Assembly (NCBI GenBank): GCA_030844895.1
Contig: CM061226.1
Span: 50,471,608-50,535,607, forward strand
DNA from: Ambrosia x helenae
Taxonomy: Eukaryota > Streptophyta > Magnoliopsida > Asterales > Asteraceae
Reading direction: 5' to 3'
Length of the DNA: 64,000 nt
Shown piece by piece: positions 1 to 10,947 of the stretch. How positions within the stretch are numbered: the first letter of the stretch is position 1; each line of letters begins with the position of its first letter. A model generated the notes under the pieces. The model was not told where the DNA came from and searched no databases. It saw only the letters and a program-made list of their open reading frames with translations. A program made the position numbers and the translations under genes.

Positions 1-89
1 TCTACTTTAACATAACGAATAACCAACAAACACAATGCATAAGGGGCAAAACAGATGCACCCGCCGCAACGCGCGGGCATTCCTACTAG
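1..89 (+). mobile_element. Helitron 3' terminus (fragment)
   Basis: A GC-rich hairpin (stem CCCGC at 60-64 with GCGGG at 73-77) is followed nine bases later by CTAG at 86-89 and then a T. A 3' subterminal hairpin followed by CTRR, inserted before T, is the standard Helitron 3' end. The rest of the element lies outside the window or has decayed, and no Rep/helicase coding sequence is visible. Family is not assigned. Confidence 0.55.
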
Positions 90-90
90 T

Positions 91-572
91 ATCACTATGT
101 GTTTGAGTCCTAAAACTGGCTCTTATGATCAGATGCCCTCTGGTTTGCAACAAATTTTCTATTCCTTTGTGAATGAAACATCTTTCAGGGCATCGTCATA
201 TTTTTTCAATGAATTGGTGTTGCATCACCAAAATGACAAAAAAAATTTTTTGCTTTACCCAAGGTTTATAATGCAATGTATAATTAAGAAACTTGTTGAA
301 GAGGTACTTGTGGGTGATGCTTCAAAATTAAACCCTTTATGCTCATAAGTATTCTCTAGGCACAACAAACCGGCTGCTATACCAGAAGATGACCAAGGGG
401 AACAAGCAACAGTCCCCATGGAACCCACATCTTCCAAATCTTTCACCACAAAAGCCAAAAAGTCAAATAAGAGAAAATTCAAAACCACCAAACCTAAAAG
501 AAAAACACCTCAGGAAGTTGAGATGCCCGAGGATGTTAATATGCCGTCTGCAGTTGATAAAGACACCATGTA
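91..572 (+). pseudogene. Decayed coding fragment, retroelement-like
   Basis: The frame from 91 to about 345 is readable and includes a YPRF-type segment. It then stops, and a neighbouring frame carries on from about 349 to a stop at about 570. The second part is rich in Lys, Pro and Ser (tail reading PEDVNMPSAVDKDTM). One frameshift would join the two parts, so I read this as one broken coding remnant. The YPRF region recalls ORFs common around plant retroelements, but I cannot name the family with confidence. Function unknown. Confidence 0.35.
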
Positions 573-948
573 ACACAGATGAATCATGAATTTTTGACTG
601 TGGTGCTACTGACACCATGTAACATCATGTAATTTCCCCTTATTTTAATTAATAAAAGGTGTTTTGATCTAAACATTTTAATGCTTATTCAACAAAAAAA
701 AATGATGAAACGTATATTCTAGAAAACAATTTGTTTGTAATGCAAACTAATTGAGAATTGATTACATTTATTGACTAAATTGTATTTATTAGGATTAGTA
801 AATTGGTATAAAGTAGAAATTTATTTAATTTGGTAAAACGGAAATTTACAATAATGATTCATAACCAAAAGTTTGGCCATATATACTCTTGCAATCATCC
901 CTACAATTATGTCCAAACACCAAATCTCACAATATAATTTTCCTTCAA
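573..948. other. AT-rich spacer, nothing recognised
   Basis: AT-rich sequence with no credible coding frame, terminal repeats or RNA gene. It ends where the left copy of the E1 long terminal repeat begins to match the right copy. Confidence 0.5.
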
Positions 949-2605
949 ATCTTTTTCAAAATCATGAACCAACCAAAAAGTCTTGCTACTCCCTTTAACT
1001 CTTGATATTTGATAAGCATCTCTCGATGATTGAGGTAAATAACGAACCTTCTTTTGATTCTATGTTGTGTTTAATAGTTCTTTTTAGCTTCTCTCATGCA
1101 GATATCACTTGGTTAAATAGACATTTGAAACCATGCTTCAATATAGATGAATTTTGTTGTTGAATTTCTTCCACTAAATAAATTTCGTTGTCACAGTCAA
1201 TGTAAACCATCATAATGTTTTAAAAATTTAGAAACAAGATCAAGTAATTTTCTTTAATATATATATATATATATTAAAACAAAAATTTCATATTATGTCT
1301 TTATAAATTTTAATATGAAAATAAATAATGATTGCTCATAATCTGTTTTGCACAAAACTTACTCAATAGAAGAAGTCAAACTATGCAACTTCATGATCTT
1401 TTATTTTTGCAAGTAAGAGTACCCTCCTTTTGTTTTTGTTATAGTCAATACATGATATATCTCTTTAATTTGTAATCTTGTTTTATTATAAATGAAATTA
1501 CCCCATTTGGTCACATTTGTCAATTTTCAAAGTTAAAACTTGATGGAATATTCTAATTCCTAGCAACGAGTAACTCCAAGGAATTAATATTTTAAAGTAG
1601 TCTTCTTTACGATATTTAAATTACTATATGTATTGGCTGAATTACAGTAATGTAAATCATATATATTTTAGTTTCATAACATAACAAAGTCCATTAAGTA
1701 TTCTACTTAGGATGTTTATGCATATTTGAAGTAAGTGGTCATTTTTTTAAAACAAAAATTTATATGAGTTCAAATATGTAAATTGAAATAAAACAATTAT
1801 TGATAATATTTAAGTCAAAGGCTATATATATGTTGCACAAATACTATAACTATAGACACTAAATCATCAATCTTAATTTACTTAGGTTCAAGAGTAAATA
1901 ATTTACTCTCGTTGAATTCCGTTGAATCCTAACAAGTCCATCGTAATCAAGGTGAGTATATCTTTCCCCTTTCATGTTTTACTATTTTGGGGCTACTCAT
2001 GTACACTATTATCAAATGTTATTCTTATACTTAATGCAATTCTCATGTGTGTTTGCTTTATGTGAATTTGTATGTATGCTTAGTCAAAATCATTAACCAT
2101 TCTGCGGCCTAGCATTTCAATGAATAGTACTATGGTATACCCCCTTGAGACTTTGTTGAAAGAATCTTGGTCATTGTCTTGTTAATTCATTATTCAGTTG
2201 GTTATTCATGTGTTAGTCTCATTCATAGGCTTGGATTTGACTGACACTACTTATTACATAATTACAAATGGTACCGCACATGAATTGCTAAACACTTTTC
2301 TTACTATATGTATTCAAATCAGGGTATGCTCACCAATACTTTTTTGTATTGACATATACTGTTTTCGTACATGTTTCAAGTTATTTTGCAACGCTTCTTT
2401 TTAGATTTTGGATTTATATTTAAGCTTTGACTTTATTGTATTTTAGTTAGACTTGACGCTTTAGAACTATTGTATACTTTAATTTCCTTTCAATGTAAAA
2501 TTATTCAAATCAATGTATTCAAATTTACACTTTAGTACCATGAACTATTGAACAATCGTCACTACGTGACACCTCGATGTTTCCGCCATCGGTCGGGGTG
2601 TTACA
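949..2605 (+). repeat. E1 left (5') LTR
   Basis: Nearly collinear with 4919-6120 + 23821-24285. It contains an AT dinucleotide run near 1259-1275 that differs in length from the one near 5228-5250. It ends in GGTGTTACA, followed by the primer site. The 5' edge is placed where the two copies start to match, so it is approximate. Confidence 0.7.
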
Positions 2606-2608
2606 GAT

Positions 2609-2621
2609 TGATATCAGAGCC
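2609..2621 (+). other. E1 primer binding site (degenerate tRNA-iMet type)
   Basis: TGATATCAGAGCC lies three bases after the LTR end. It differs from the usual TGGTATCAGAGCC by one base, so priming may be impaired. Confidence 0.7.
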
Positions 2622-4918
2622 ATGGTTATAGGGAAATAGGTTATTAGAATGCCTTTTAGCCTAGACTATAACTAAGCTTACTTTCATGAGTCCTCTCGTG
2701 TATATTCCTCTTTATTCTTATATTTTTTTTCAAGATATTTTAGCTATGATTCTTTCTCGTTTTTCTTTTGGTATTTTGCTTGCAGTAGAAGACATTCGTA
2801 TTTCAAAAACGAAATGATATCACCAAGTTAGGAGTGACATCCATACCTTGGTGATTAGTTTCACTCCTCTATATGTTATTTATCTTTGGAATATATCTTT
2901 GAGATAGGAGTGACATTCACACCTTAAAGAGTATTTCCTTCAAAAAACTTAACCACGAAGTTGGGGGTGATGTCCTTAACTTAGTGATTGGTTTCATTCC
3001 ACAATAGTTTTCAATTTTGAAATACATTTTTGAGTTAGGAGTGAAATCCATATCTCAAGGAGCTATTTTTGTATCTCGTTTTTCATCTCGCTAAAGCTTT
3101 GGAATTCACTAGTGATGGGGCACGTGCAATCTGGAAGGGTGAGCATTCACTTATTGGCTAAAGTACGCCCCACAAGTCACTAGGAAATTTCAAATACTTG
3201 AGTTAGTCAAAGTTTCCTATGGAAACAATTCCAATGTTTTATATCATTAATATTTATATTTGATTATCATTTGAAGACTCAATATAATCACTTGATGTTT
3301 CATATGCCATTATTCATTGATCATTCGCTTTTGAATTCCTTATCATCATTATTAAAACTTTTTGTTCGTTTTATTATCACATTAAAGCTTATATTATATC
3401 TCCATGTTTACAAACTTACTTGATCAAAGTCACAGTATATCCTTAAATCTCTAAAACGATTAATTTGACAACTTATCCTATAAGTTTTTTTCACAAAGCC
3501 TATTCGCCAAATTAGAACACACTTTATATACACCTTGTGTCTTGAAACAAGTAGCCGCCATGAGCCCAAAGAGATGCCTTAACGATCCTTACAAACAAAT
3601 GATCTTTTTATGTATAAATTTTCGTAGAAGTTTGACAATTAAAAGGTTTCAAGTTGACCCGATAACACTTAGATTTTCTCAACATTTCATAATAATTAAA
3701 AATTTTCGACTTTAATGAGATTTCAACCTACAAGTTAAATAAATGTCTAAATACGAAAAATTTTATTTTCCAAAATTCATCAAGGCATCTGGGATCATTC
3801 ACAACCTTCACGCCATTTTAAATTTTGGTCTTTTGAAACACATTAGAATTACACATACTTCATGAAATGGTTTCATCTTGCATTTTATAAACTTGTATTG
3901 CATATTTTACACGTCAAATGTAAACCTTCTTGTTTTCAAACAACATATTCAATATATGTTTTCGGGAAAAGAAACTTGCGACTAATAATATACTTTATAA
4001 ACAATTTTCAACTCGACTTCTCGTAAACACATGAAAATGTGTACTTACGAAATCTTTTCAAGAGAACCTATTTTGAACATAAAGCATTCTTCGGTATCCT
4101 CATACATTACTACTATTCTTTCAACTATATCACAAAGTTTGAGCAAACTACGTTTTTGATAAACGAAAATGTATCCTATTAAACTCGCACACTTTCAGTC
4201 GCAAGACTTTTGGTTTAAACAATGGACATACCCTCTTAACCGAATGTTGCAATTGTGCGATTTACTCGATTTATGTTATACTATTCTTTCAGTTGAAATT
4301 TTATGCTATACTTATATACTTACATGAACGCATATTTGGTATGCATATTTTTTTTATTATGAGCAAAACCCTGTTATACCTTACATTATTTTGTTCATCG
4401 TCATGGCCAACGAACATACTAGTTGATAACTCGTACGGGATCTAAGCCAGTGCCCACGTACGACTCGGATTAGAGTATTTCTTCAATCTGAGGGGAACGG
4501 TGTAAACCTCAGAGTCTATCCATATGAGTGTTTAGAGCCAACGATGTGAACAGAAGTTACCGGTTAAGGGTGAACCCGAAAGGGAAGAACCTTTAATTAT
4601 GTCTATTACTTACATGTTACTCTCATTACGGTTAAAGGGTAAACCCGAAAGGGAATGACCTCTAACCATGTCATTGTTTCATCGCAGTATCAATTACTTA
4701 GCATATCCTGATTGCACGCATTTGTTTCTGGTATTACTTAGGATAGGGTTATGGAAAAGCATAACACCCTAGTGTAAGGTAAATCGATGATTACGGTCCG
4801 TAACGCAATCAAGGGTTTACAGGTACATGAGGGTGGTGTGGAATTCCACTTAGGCTATTGGTAGACAATCAGTACATTCTTGAAACACCCAAGGTGTGGT
4901 GGGTTAGCTGCGGTACGC
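2622..4918 (+). other. E1 internal region, non-coding
   Basis: About 2.3 kb without a significant reading frame. It contains degenerate repeats of a GTTAGGAGTGACATCC-like unit at about 2828-3060. It also has two copies of an about 80-bp unit around GGTTAA(A)GGGTGAACCCGAAAGGGAA at about 4562-4680. Segments near 3100-3170 and 4750-4860 match, in reverse complement, the leader and 3' regions of E2 (near 21360 and 19250-19330). That shows common ancestry. Confidence 0.6.
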
Positions 4919-6120
4919 ATTTGTTTCAAAATCATGAACCAACCAAAAAGTCTTGCTACTCCCTTCAACTCTTGATATTTGATAAGCATCTCTCGATGAT
5001 TGAGGTAAATAACAAACCTTCTTTTGATTCTATGTTGTGTTTAATAGTTCTTTTTAGCTTTTCTCATGCACATATCACTTGGTTAAATAGACATTTGAAA
5101 CCATGCTTCAATATATATGAATTTTGTTGTTGAATTTCTTCCACTAAATAAATTTCGTTGTCACAGTCAACGTAAACCATCATAATGTTTTGAAAATTTA
5201 GAAACAAGATCAAGTAATTTTCTTTAATATATATATATATATATGTATATATTAAATCGAAAATTTCATATTATGTCTTTATAAACTTTAATATGAAAAT
5301 AAATAATGATTGCTCATAATCTGTTTTGCACAAAACTTACTCAATAGAAGAAGTCAAACTATGCAACTTCATGATCTTTTATTTTCGCAAGTATGAGTAC
5401 CCTCCTTTTGTTTTTGTTATAGTCAATACATGATATATCTCTTTAATTTGTAATCTTGTTTTATTATAAATGAAATTACCCCATTTGGTCACATTTGTCA
5501 ATTTTCAAAGTTAAAACTTGATGGAATATTCTAATTCCTAGCAACGAGTAACTCCAAGGAATTAATATTTTAAAGTAGTCTTCTTTACGATATTTAAATT
5601 ACTATATGTATTGGCTGAATTACAGTAATGTAAATCATATATATTTTGGTTTCATAACATAACAAAGTCCATTAAGTATTCTACTTAGGATGTTTATGCA
5701 TATTTGAAGTAAGTGGTCATTTTTTTTTAAAACAAAAATTTATATGAGTTCAAATATGTAAATTGAAATAAAACAATTATTGATAATATTTAAGTCAAAG
5801 GCTATATATATGTTGCACAAATACTATAACTATAGACACTAAATCATTAAACTTAATTTACTTAGGTTCAAGAGTAAATAATTTACTCTCGTTGAATTCT
5901 GTTGAATCCTAACACGTCCATCGTAATCAAGGTGAGTATATCTTTCCCCTTTCATGTTTTACTATTTTGGGGCTACTCATGTACACTATTATCAAATGTT
6001 ATTCTTATACTTAATGCAATTCTCATGTGTGTTTGGTTTATGTGAATTTGTGTGTATGCTAAGTCAAAATCATTAACCGTTCTGCGGCCTAGCATTTCAA
6101 TGAATAGTACTATGGTATAC
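4919..6120 (+). repeat. E1 right (3') LTR, first part
   Basis: Matches 949 to about 2140. It is broken at 6120 by insertion of E2; the last five bases, TATAC (6116-6120), are one copy of the E2 target duplication. The LTR resumes at 23821. Confidence 0.75.
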
Positions 6121-7751
6121 TGTAACACCCCAACCGATAGCGGAAACATCGAGGTGTCACGTATTGACGATTGTTCAGTAGCTCATGGTAAATAATAAAT
6201 TTCATTAAGTGATTTAAATAAATTACATACAATTGTTCTAAGAATTTGTACATAAAAAAAAATACTAGCTACACATCTTCAAGCAGGCTATAACCTGAAA
6301 CATGTTAAGTTTAAAAATATTTTGGGTCAACAAAAGTTGGTGAGAATTACATAGGTTTGAATATTGAATAACATTTGTACAATTCGAGTGTCATGGTAAG
6401 TGTAGTCCATATGTGAAAACAATACTACCCGGTAAATCGTGTGCATAATCTAACCTTGTGACTAGAATATTGTGGTCCTTCCCATACGCATATGGTTCAC
6501 TCGTTTATGTTGTGATAACAATCACCCACGCTACCCATACTGGAGGTAACGTATCCGGGTGGGGTTGTCAGTCCAATAGATCTATCATTGTGTATCGTTG
6601 GCTTGTACGGAGTTAATGATTATGCTAGAATAATTGTGCTTACCATAGTAATGTTTAAGACATAATGCAACATAGAATAACACAAAAACACTTATGTTGA
6701 ATTGTAAATTGATGTTGTAACATGTTTCACCCCAAAAATAGTGAAATGGTAAAAGGGGCTATGTAAACTCACATTGAATAGTGGATAATAACACCAAAAA
6801 TGAAGCTTATGGTGGCAAGGAAGCCAGAAGAAATATCCTACTTAAAATAATTAGACAGCAATAAGTTTTGAGACTTAAACGAGTCTAAGCCATTCTAGGG
6901 TTTTAGTTGGGGATAACTTATAGCATAATAATATAGGTGTTCGTATAAATTCCGTTGGAAAAAGGCTACTATTAATCTATACAAAATTATTTTCAAAATT
7001 TTGGAACAGAAATATGATTTAGACTTGTTAAATAATTATTTAAAAAAAAATTATCATATAAAAGTTGTTAGTTTTATAAATCCAAAATAATTTTTATTGA
7101 ATTTATATCATACAAACATTTTTATAAAAATTGAAGTTTATTAAGAAAGTTTATATACACACACCATTATATTATATAGGAAAAAAAAAACTTTGGGTGT
7201 GGGGATCGATGCTCAAACCACCCACACAAATCTTATGTCTAATTGTTAAACCACTGCACCACCCAAAAGATTTGGTTTAAGACCCCATCTGAAAGCTTTA
7301 AAAAAAACTCTTATCCATACTTATCCTTAGTTCCCCATTTGTACCCTAGAATTTTCATTGATCCAATTGTCCTACAACGATAATGCTACTGATCTTAGAG
7401 CTTTTAAACTAATGCTAAAATTGAGTCCAAAGAGCCATTTGATTACCTGAGATGATGGTGTATTGATTTTGAATTTGGTGTGACAAGAGCTAACGGCCTC
7501 ACGAAAAATACTTGGTCAACCGGTTTGCTTTGGATCAAATGGTCGAGGAAATCACAACAGGATGTGCCGAAAATGATTGGTGAATGTGTTTGTAAGTTTG
7601 GTTTCGAGTAATCGACACGATTCGAAGGCGAATATATATAAAAAGATACGGGTCAAGGATATTGACCAACACGATTTGAAAATGGCTTAGTTGACGCGTA
7701 TACGACGAAATGGAAAGTTTGTTGTGGTTAATTAGCAAGAATTACGGATCT
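6121..7751 (-). repeat. E2 3' LTR, first part
   Basis: Closely matches 21650 to about 23300. It starts TGTAACACCCC on the plus strand and is broken by E3 after the GATCT at 7747-7751, one copy of the E3 target duplication. It resumes at 18398. Confidence 0.85.
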
Positions 7752-8146
7752 TGTGACACCTGGCAAATTCGGGTTAACAACGTTGTCTAGATGAAAGTCT
7801 ACCTTAGCGAGTCACGCGTATTTTGTACTTAACTGGGTTAGTTAAGTCGGGTTATGGTTCGGGAACTAGTAGTTAGTCTAGAAGATCGTTGGATGTTGGT
7901 CTAGAGGTTCATTAGATGTCGGTCCTTAACCAAGTGTACAAACGGTGACGATTTGTAGGATCGTCAGGGCATACGGAACGTACGAGTCTCGAGTCCCGGG
8001 AATTGGTGAACGAGTGTAAATATGTGTATTTACTTGTGTTATGTGTTTACAATCATTATATGACTTGTCGGTACATGAATATGCATTAACATATGTTAAA
8101 ACGGGGTTTAACGCGCAAAACACACAAGACCAAACCCTATAGGCGA

Positions 8147-8280
8147 GTAGGAGGCCTACTCCCCTATAGGGGAGGCGAGTAGGGAGCCCCTTAAGGGCGA
8201 GTAGCCCTACTCGTGTGATGCTAAGGGCGAATAGGCCCCTAATCACATGAACATCAGGCGATTACAAGCCCTAATCGCCT
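8147..8280 (+). repeat. Hairpin-forming motif cluster upstream of LTR TATA box
   Basis: Repeated GGCGAGTAG / CTACTCG / GGCGATTA / TAATCGCC motifs in both orientations, for example CAGGCGATTA paired with TAATCGCCTG at about 8251-8280. The cluster ends about 50 bp before the TATA box. The same cluster occurs in the 3' LTR at about 16154-16286. The function is not known; an enhancer or structured region is possible. Confidence 0.6.
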
Positions 8281-8328
8281 GAACTGCTGCACAATCGCGT
8301 GTAACGTGCTGGAACGACTAGGAACGCC

Positions 8329-8336
8329 TATAAATA
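8329..8336 (+). promoter_or_regulatory. E3 LTR TATA box (5' LTR)
   Basis: TATAAATA in a GC-richer context, followed by a C/A-rich stretch. This is where the U3/R boundary of a 2.6-kb LTR could lie. The 3' LTR has the same box at 16335-16342. Transcription would start roughly 25-35 bp downstream. Confidence 0.65.
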
Positions 8337-8954
8337 CAACACTTAAACTCCTAAACTCCCTAATATCAACCCTAGTCGTCCCATAACCGCCCCAAACACT
8401 TAAACAACCTCTGGAAGGCGATTTTGATCAAAAACACAAGGTTTCAAGGTCTAACCATCAATCTTTTACAATTCCAAGGTTTGATTCTCATCCATAACAC
8501 TTTGTAAATGTTTTTAATCAATCCCTAATGGTCCAGACCTGTTCATAAACGAAAAAGCTTTCTGAAAATCGTCAATAAGGGTTGTTAAACGGATTATAAC
8601 TAATTAACATGCGTTATGGGTATGTATGATTAGAAAGATAGGATTTTTATGGATCTTGATGATGTTTTGATGTATTATCATGCTAGGTCAGAATTAATAT
8701 TGTTAGTATGATGACAGAAAACTCAGTAATCGGATAATAGGGTTATGATTACATGCGTTAATTGAATATTGCATGCTGTGTGTATGTGTTTGGATTACTT
8801 TGGTTGCATGTAGGACTGATTTTACGAGGATGAACGAAGGGTTTTGGGTTAAACATGTTTAGGATAGTGTTTGGGATGATATTGGGTAGTTACACACGTT
8901 CTGGATCTGATTTGGAGCGTTAAACGCGCGAAAAACTGGAACAGCATGGTTACA

Positions 8955-9240
8955 GGCGAGTAGCAATGCTAATCGCCTATAACTCATGCGAGTACAAGGC
9001 TAATCGCCTATATATAGGCGAGTAGAAGCCTATTCACTAGTAAGTTCATGCGAATAGCCCTAATCACTAGTAAGTTCATGCGAATAGCCCTAATCACTAG
9101 TAAGTTCAGGGGAATAGCCCCTAATCGCATGAAGTAAAGGGGAATAGCCCCTATTCGCCTATAACAGGGGCGAATAGGATGTCTATTCACTAGTTGACTT
9201 TCCTAATCACTAGTTGACTTTTCCTAATCGCGTGTACTGC
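8955..9240 (+). repeat. Tandem and inverted repeats downstream of LTR TATA box
   Basis: Three near-identical tandem units of about 30 bp (TAATCACTAGTAAGTTCATG + CGAATAGCCC and variants) at about 9033-9122. They are surrounded by further inverted GGCGAGTAG/CTAATCGCC motifs. A copy lies in the 3' LTR at about 16961-17246. The short frames predicted through it are repeat artefacts. Confidence 0.65.
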
Positions 9241-10394
9241 TGCTGTAAGTGTAAATTAGCATTCCGAGACCCGATTTGACATGTAGTAACATGCTAGGAA
9301 CCCCGTAACATGTCTAATAACTTGGTAACATATATTTGGATGTATTTCGGTGATACGTGAACTATGTGCTATAACTTGTTGTGTGTTAACGTATGTTAAG
9401 TGTACTTGCGTTATTGTATGTTTTGGAGCGTAAACATAACACGGGGAGTCTCGGGTCACCAATGGGATGTCGAGTCTTGTACTTTGGGTCGGTTAAACAG
9501 TCACGGTGTTTTCAAACAAACTTGGTTATGGTCTGGACATCTAGGGACTAATTAACCTGCGGGTTATTAGTCTAAGTACTTGTAACTGTCGTATGTTAGG
9601 TCGCCACTGTACGGGACTAACATAGCAGCTGAGTTTACTCGGGATTAGGAGTAAAGCAACTTAAGGTGAGTTTACGGCCCCTCTTTTAAACTGGTTTTAT
9701 ACTTTCGGGGGAGAAAACATGTGTTAAAACAACTATTGGTAACTACTGTCATACTATGGGTTCTAACGTATACTACACGATCTTTGGAAGTCCCGGGGGG
9801 AACCATGAATGTGCGGGTTTGCACAACGGGGAAATGTGAATAGCGCTATTGGGAGTGACCAACCCCGCTCGTCGGCTCGGAGGGCCGGGCGAGTGCATAT
9901 TGTCTCAAACAGGAACAACAGGAACATTTGGAACTATTCGGGCACAAAACTGGTATTCGAGTTAGTAATGGTTTTCCAATCGTGGTAGTAACAAAACGTA
10001 CGCCTAGCTAGCGTATACTGGTTTTCTATTTGTTATAGTATGGACAGGTGAACTTGGTACTTGAACTGCAAACCTGTAAACTCACCAGCATTTTTGTGCT
10101 GACGTAAACTTTTACATGTTTTCTCAGGTCGCTAAGGTAGCGCAATGGAACTAGGGCGCACGCGTCTGCACGGCGTCTAGATAGAGTTGCATGATTTCAT
10201 AAACATTGAACCTTGGTTATTTATGTTGAACTTTATTTTGAATAAGCTTCCGCTGTAAACAGGATTTTAAAACGTTGTTTTGGTATTGCATTAATTACAT
10301 TTAGACTTGTTTATTGTGATCGTTGGTTTGGATCCTGGTTTGTCATGCGCCTCGCGGTAAAACTCCGCAAGTGGATTTTGAGGGTGTGACAGAT

Positions 10395-10407
10395 TGGTAT
10401 CAGAGCC
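10395..10407 (+). other. E3 primer binding site, tRNA-iMet
   Basis: TGGTATCAGAGCC lies three bases after the 5' LTR end. It is complementary to the 3' end of plant initiator tRNA-Met, which primes minus-strand DNA synthesis. Confidence 0.9.
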
Positions 10408-10947
10408 AATGGTTATAGTGAACTAGGACTGCATGTAGAGTCTAGTCTATAGCCGAGTCGCACACACTAGACGATCACATGGTACTAAACGTTATAGTGG
10501 GTTACGTATGGTCTTGTCGGGGTGTCTCTAAATCGTTAGTATTTCTACGTTACATCATCCGTTCTATCTTAGGTTGGGTTACTTGTTTTCTAGGCAGTGT
10601 GGTCTATTGGGGTAACTCGTGTGCTCTTGAGATTTGTCCAAGGCTCGGATATCTCCCTTTCGCACTCCAATAGAAACACTTGTCATGAACTACCGTAGTA
10701 TTACGGTGTGTAGCTGAGAGTCCATGTTCGGTGATTTGATCTTTGAACTAGGAGAACACTTGGAGGACCATGTAGAGCGTTTTATCATTTTGGGTGCACA
10801 CAAAATCATAAAACGAAATGCATGGAAGCCCTAGTGAGCTCTGGGTTTGAAGGGATAGTCCTGGATTGGATCTAGCTTTGATCTTGTGAACATTAGTGGT
10901 TATCTTTAACTACGAAACTAAATTTTCTCGTTCTTTCTGCCAGAATC
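10408..10947 (+). other. E3 5' leader
   Basis: About 540 bp between the primer site and the gag ATG. A 64-codon frame at 10479-10673 has no recognisable features and is probably chance. Confidence 0.5.

Larger units (their letters stand above)
7752..10391 (+). repeat. E3 5' LTR
   Basis: 2640 bp, beginning TGTGACACC and ending GGGTGTGACA, directly followed by the primer site. It holds a TATA box and two clusters of inverted GGCGA-N-TA motifs (separate entries). Apart from one substitution and a one-base length difference that I noticed, it matches 15759-18397. Confidence 0.95.

Noticed and set aside
9008..9462. Short minus-strand frames in the E3 LTR (also 17014-17468) as genes
   Set aside because: They lie within LTR tandem repeats; identical copies exist because the two LTRs are identical.
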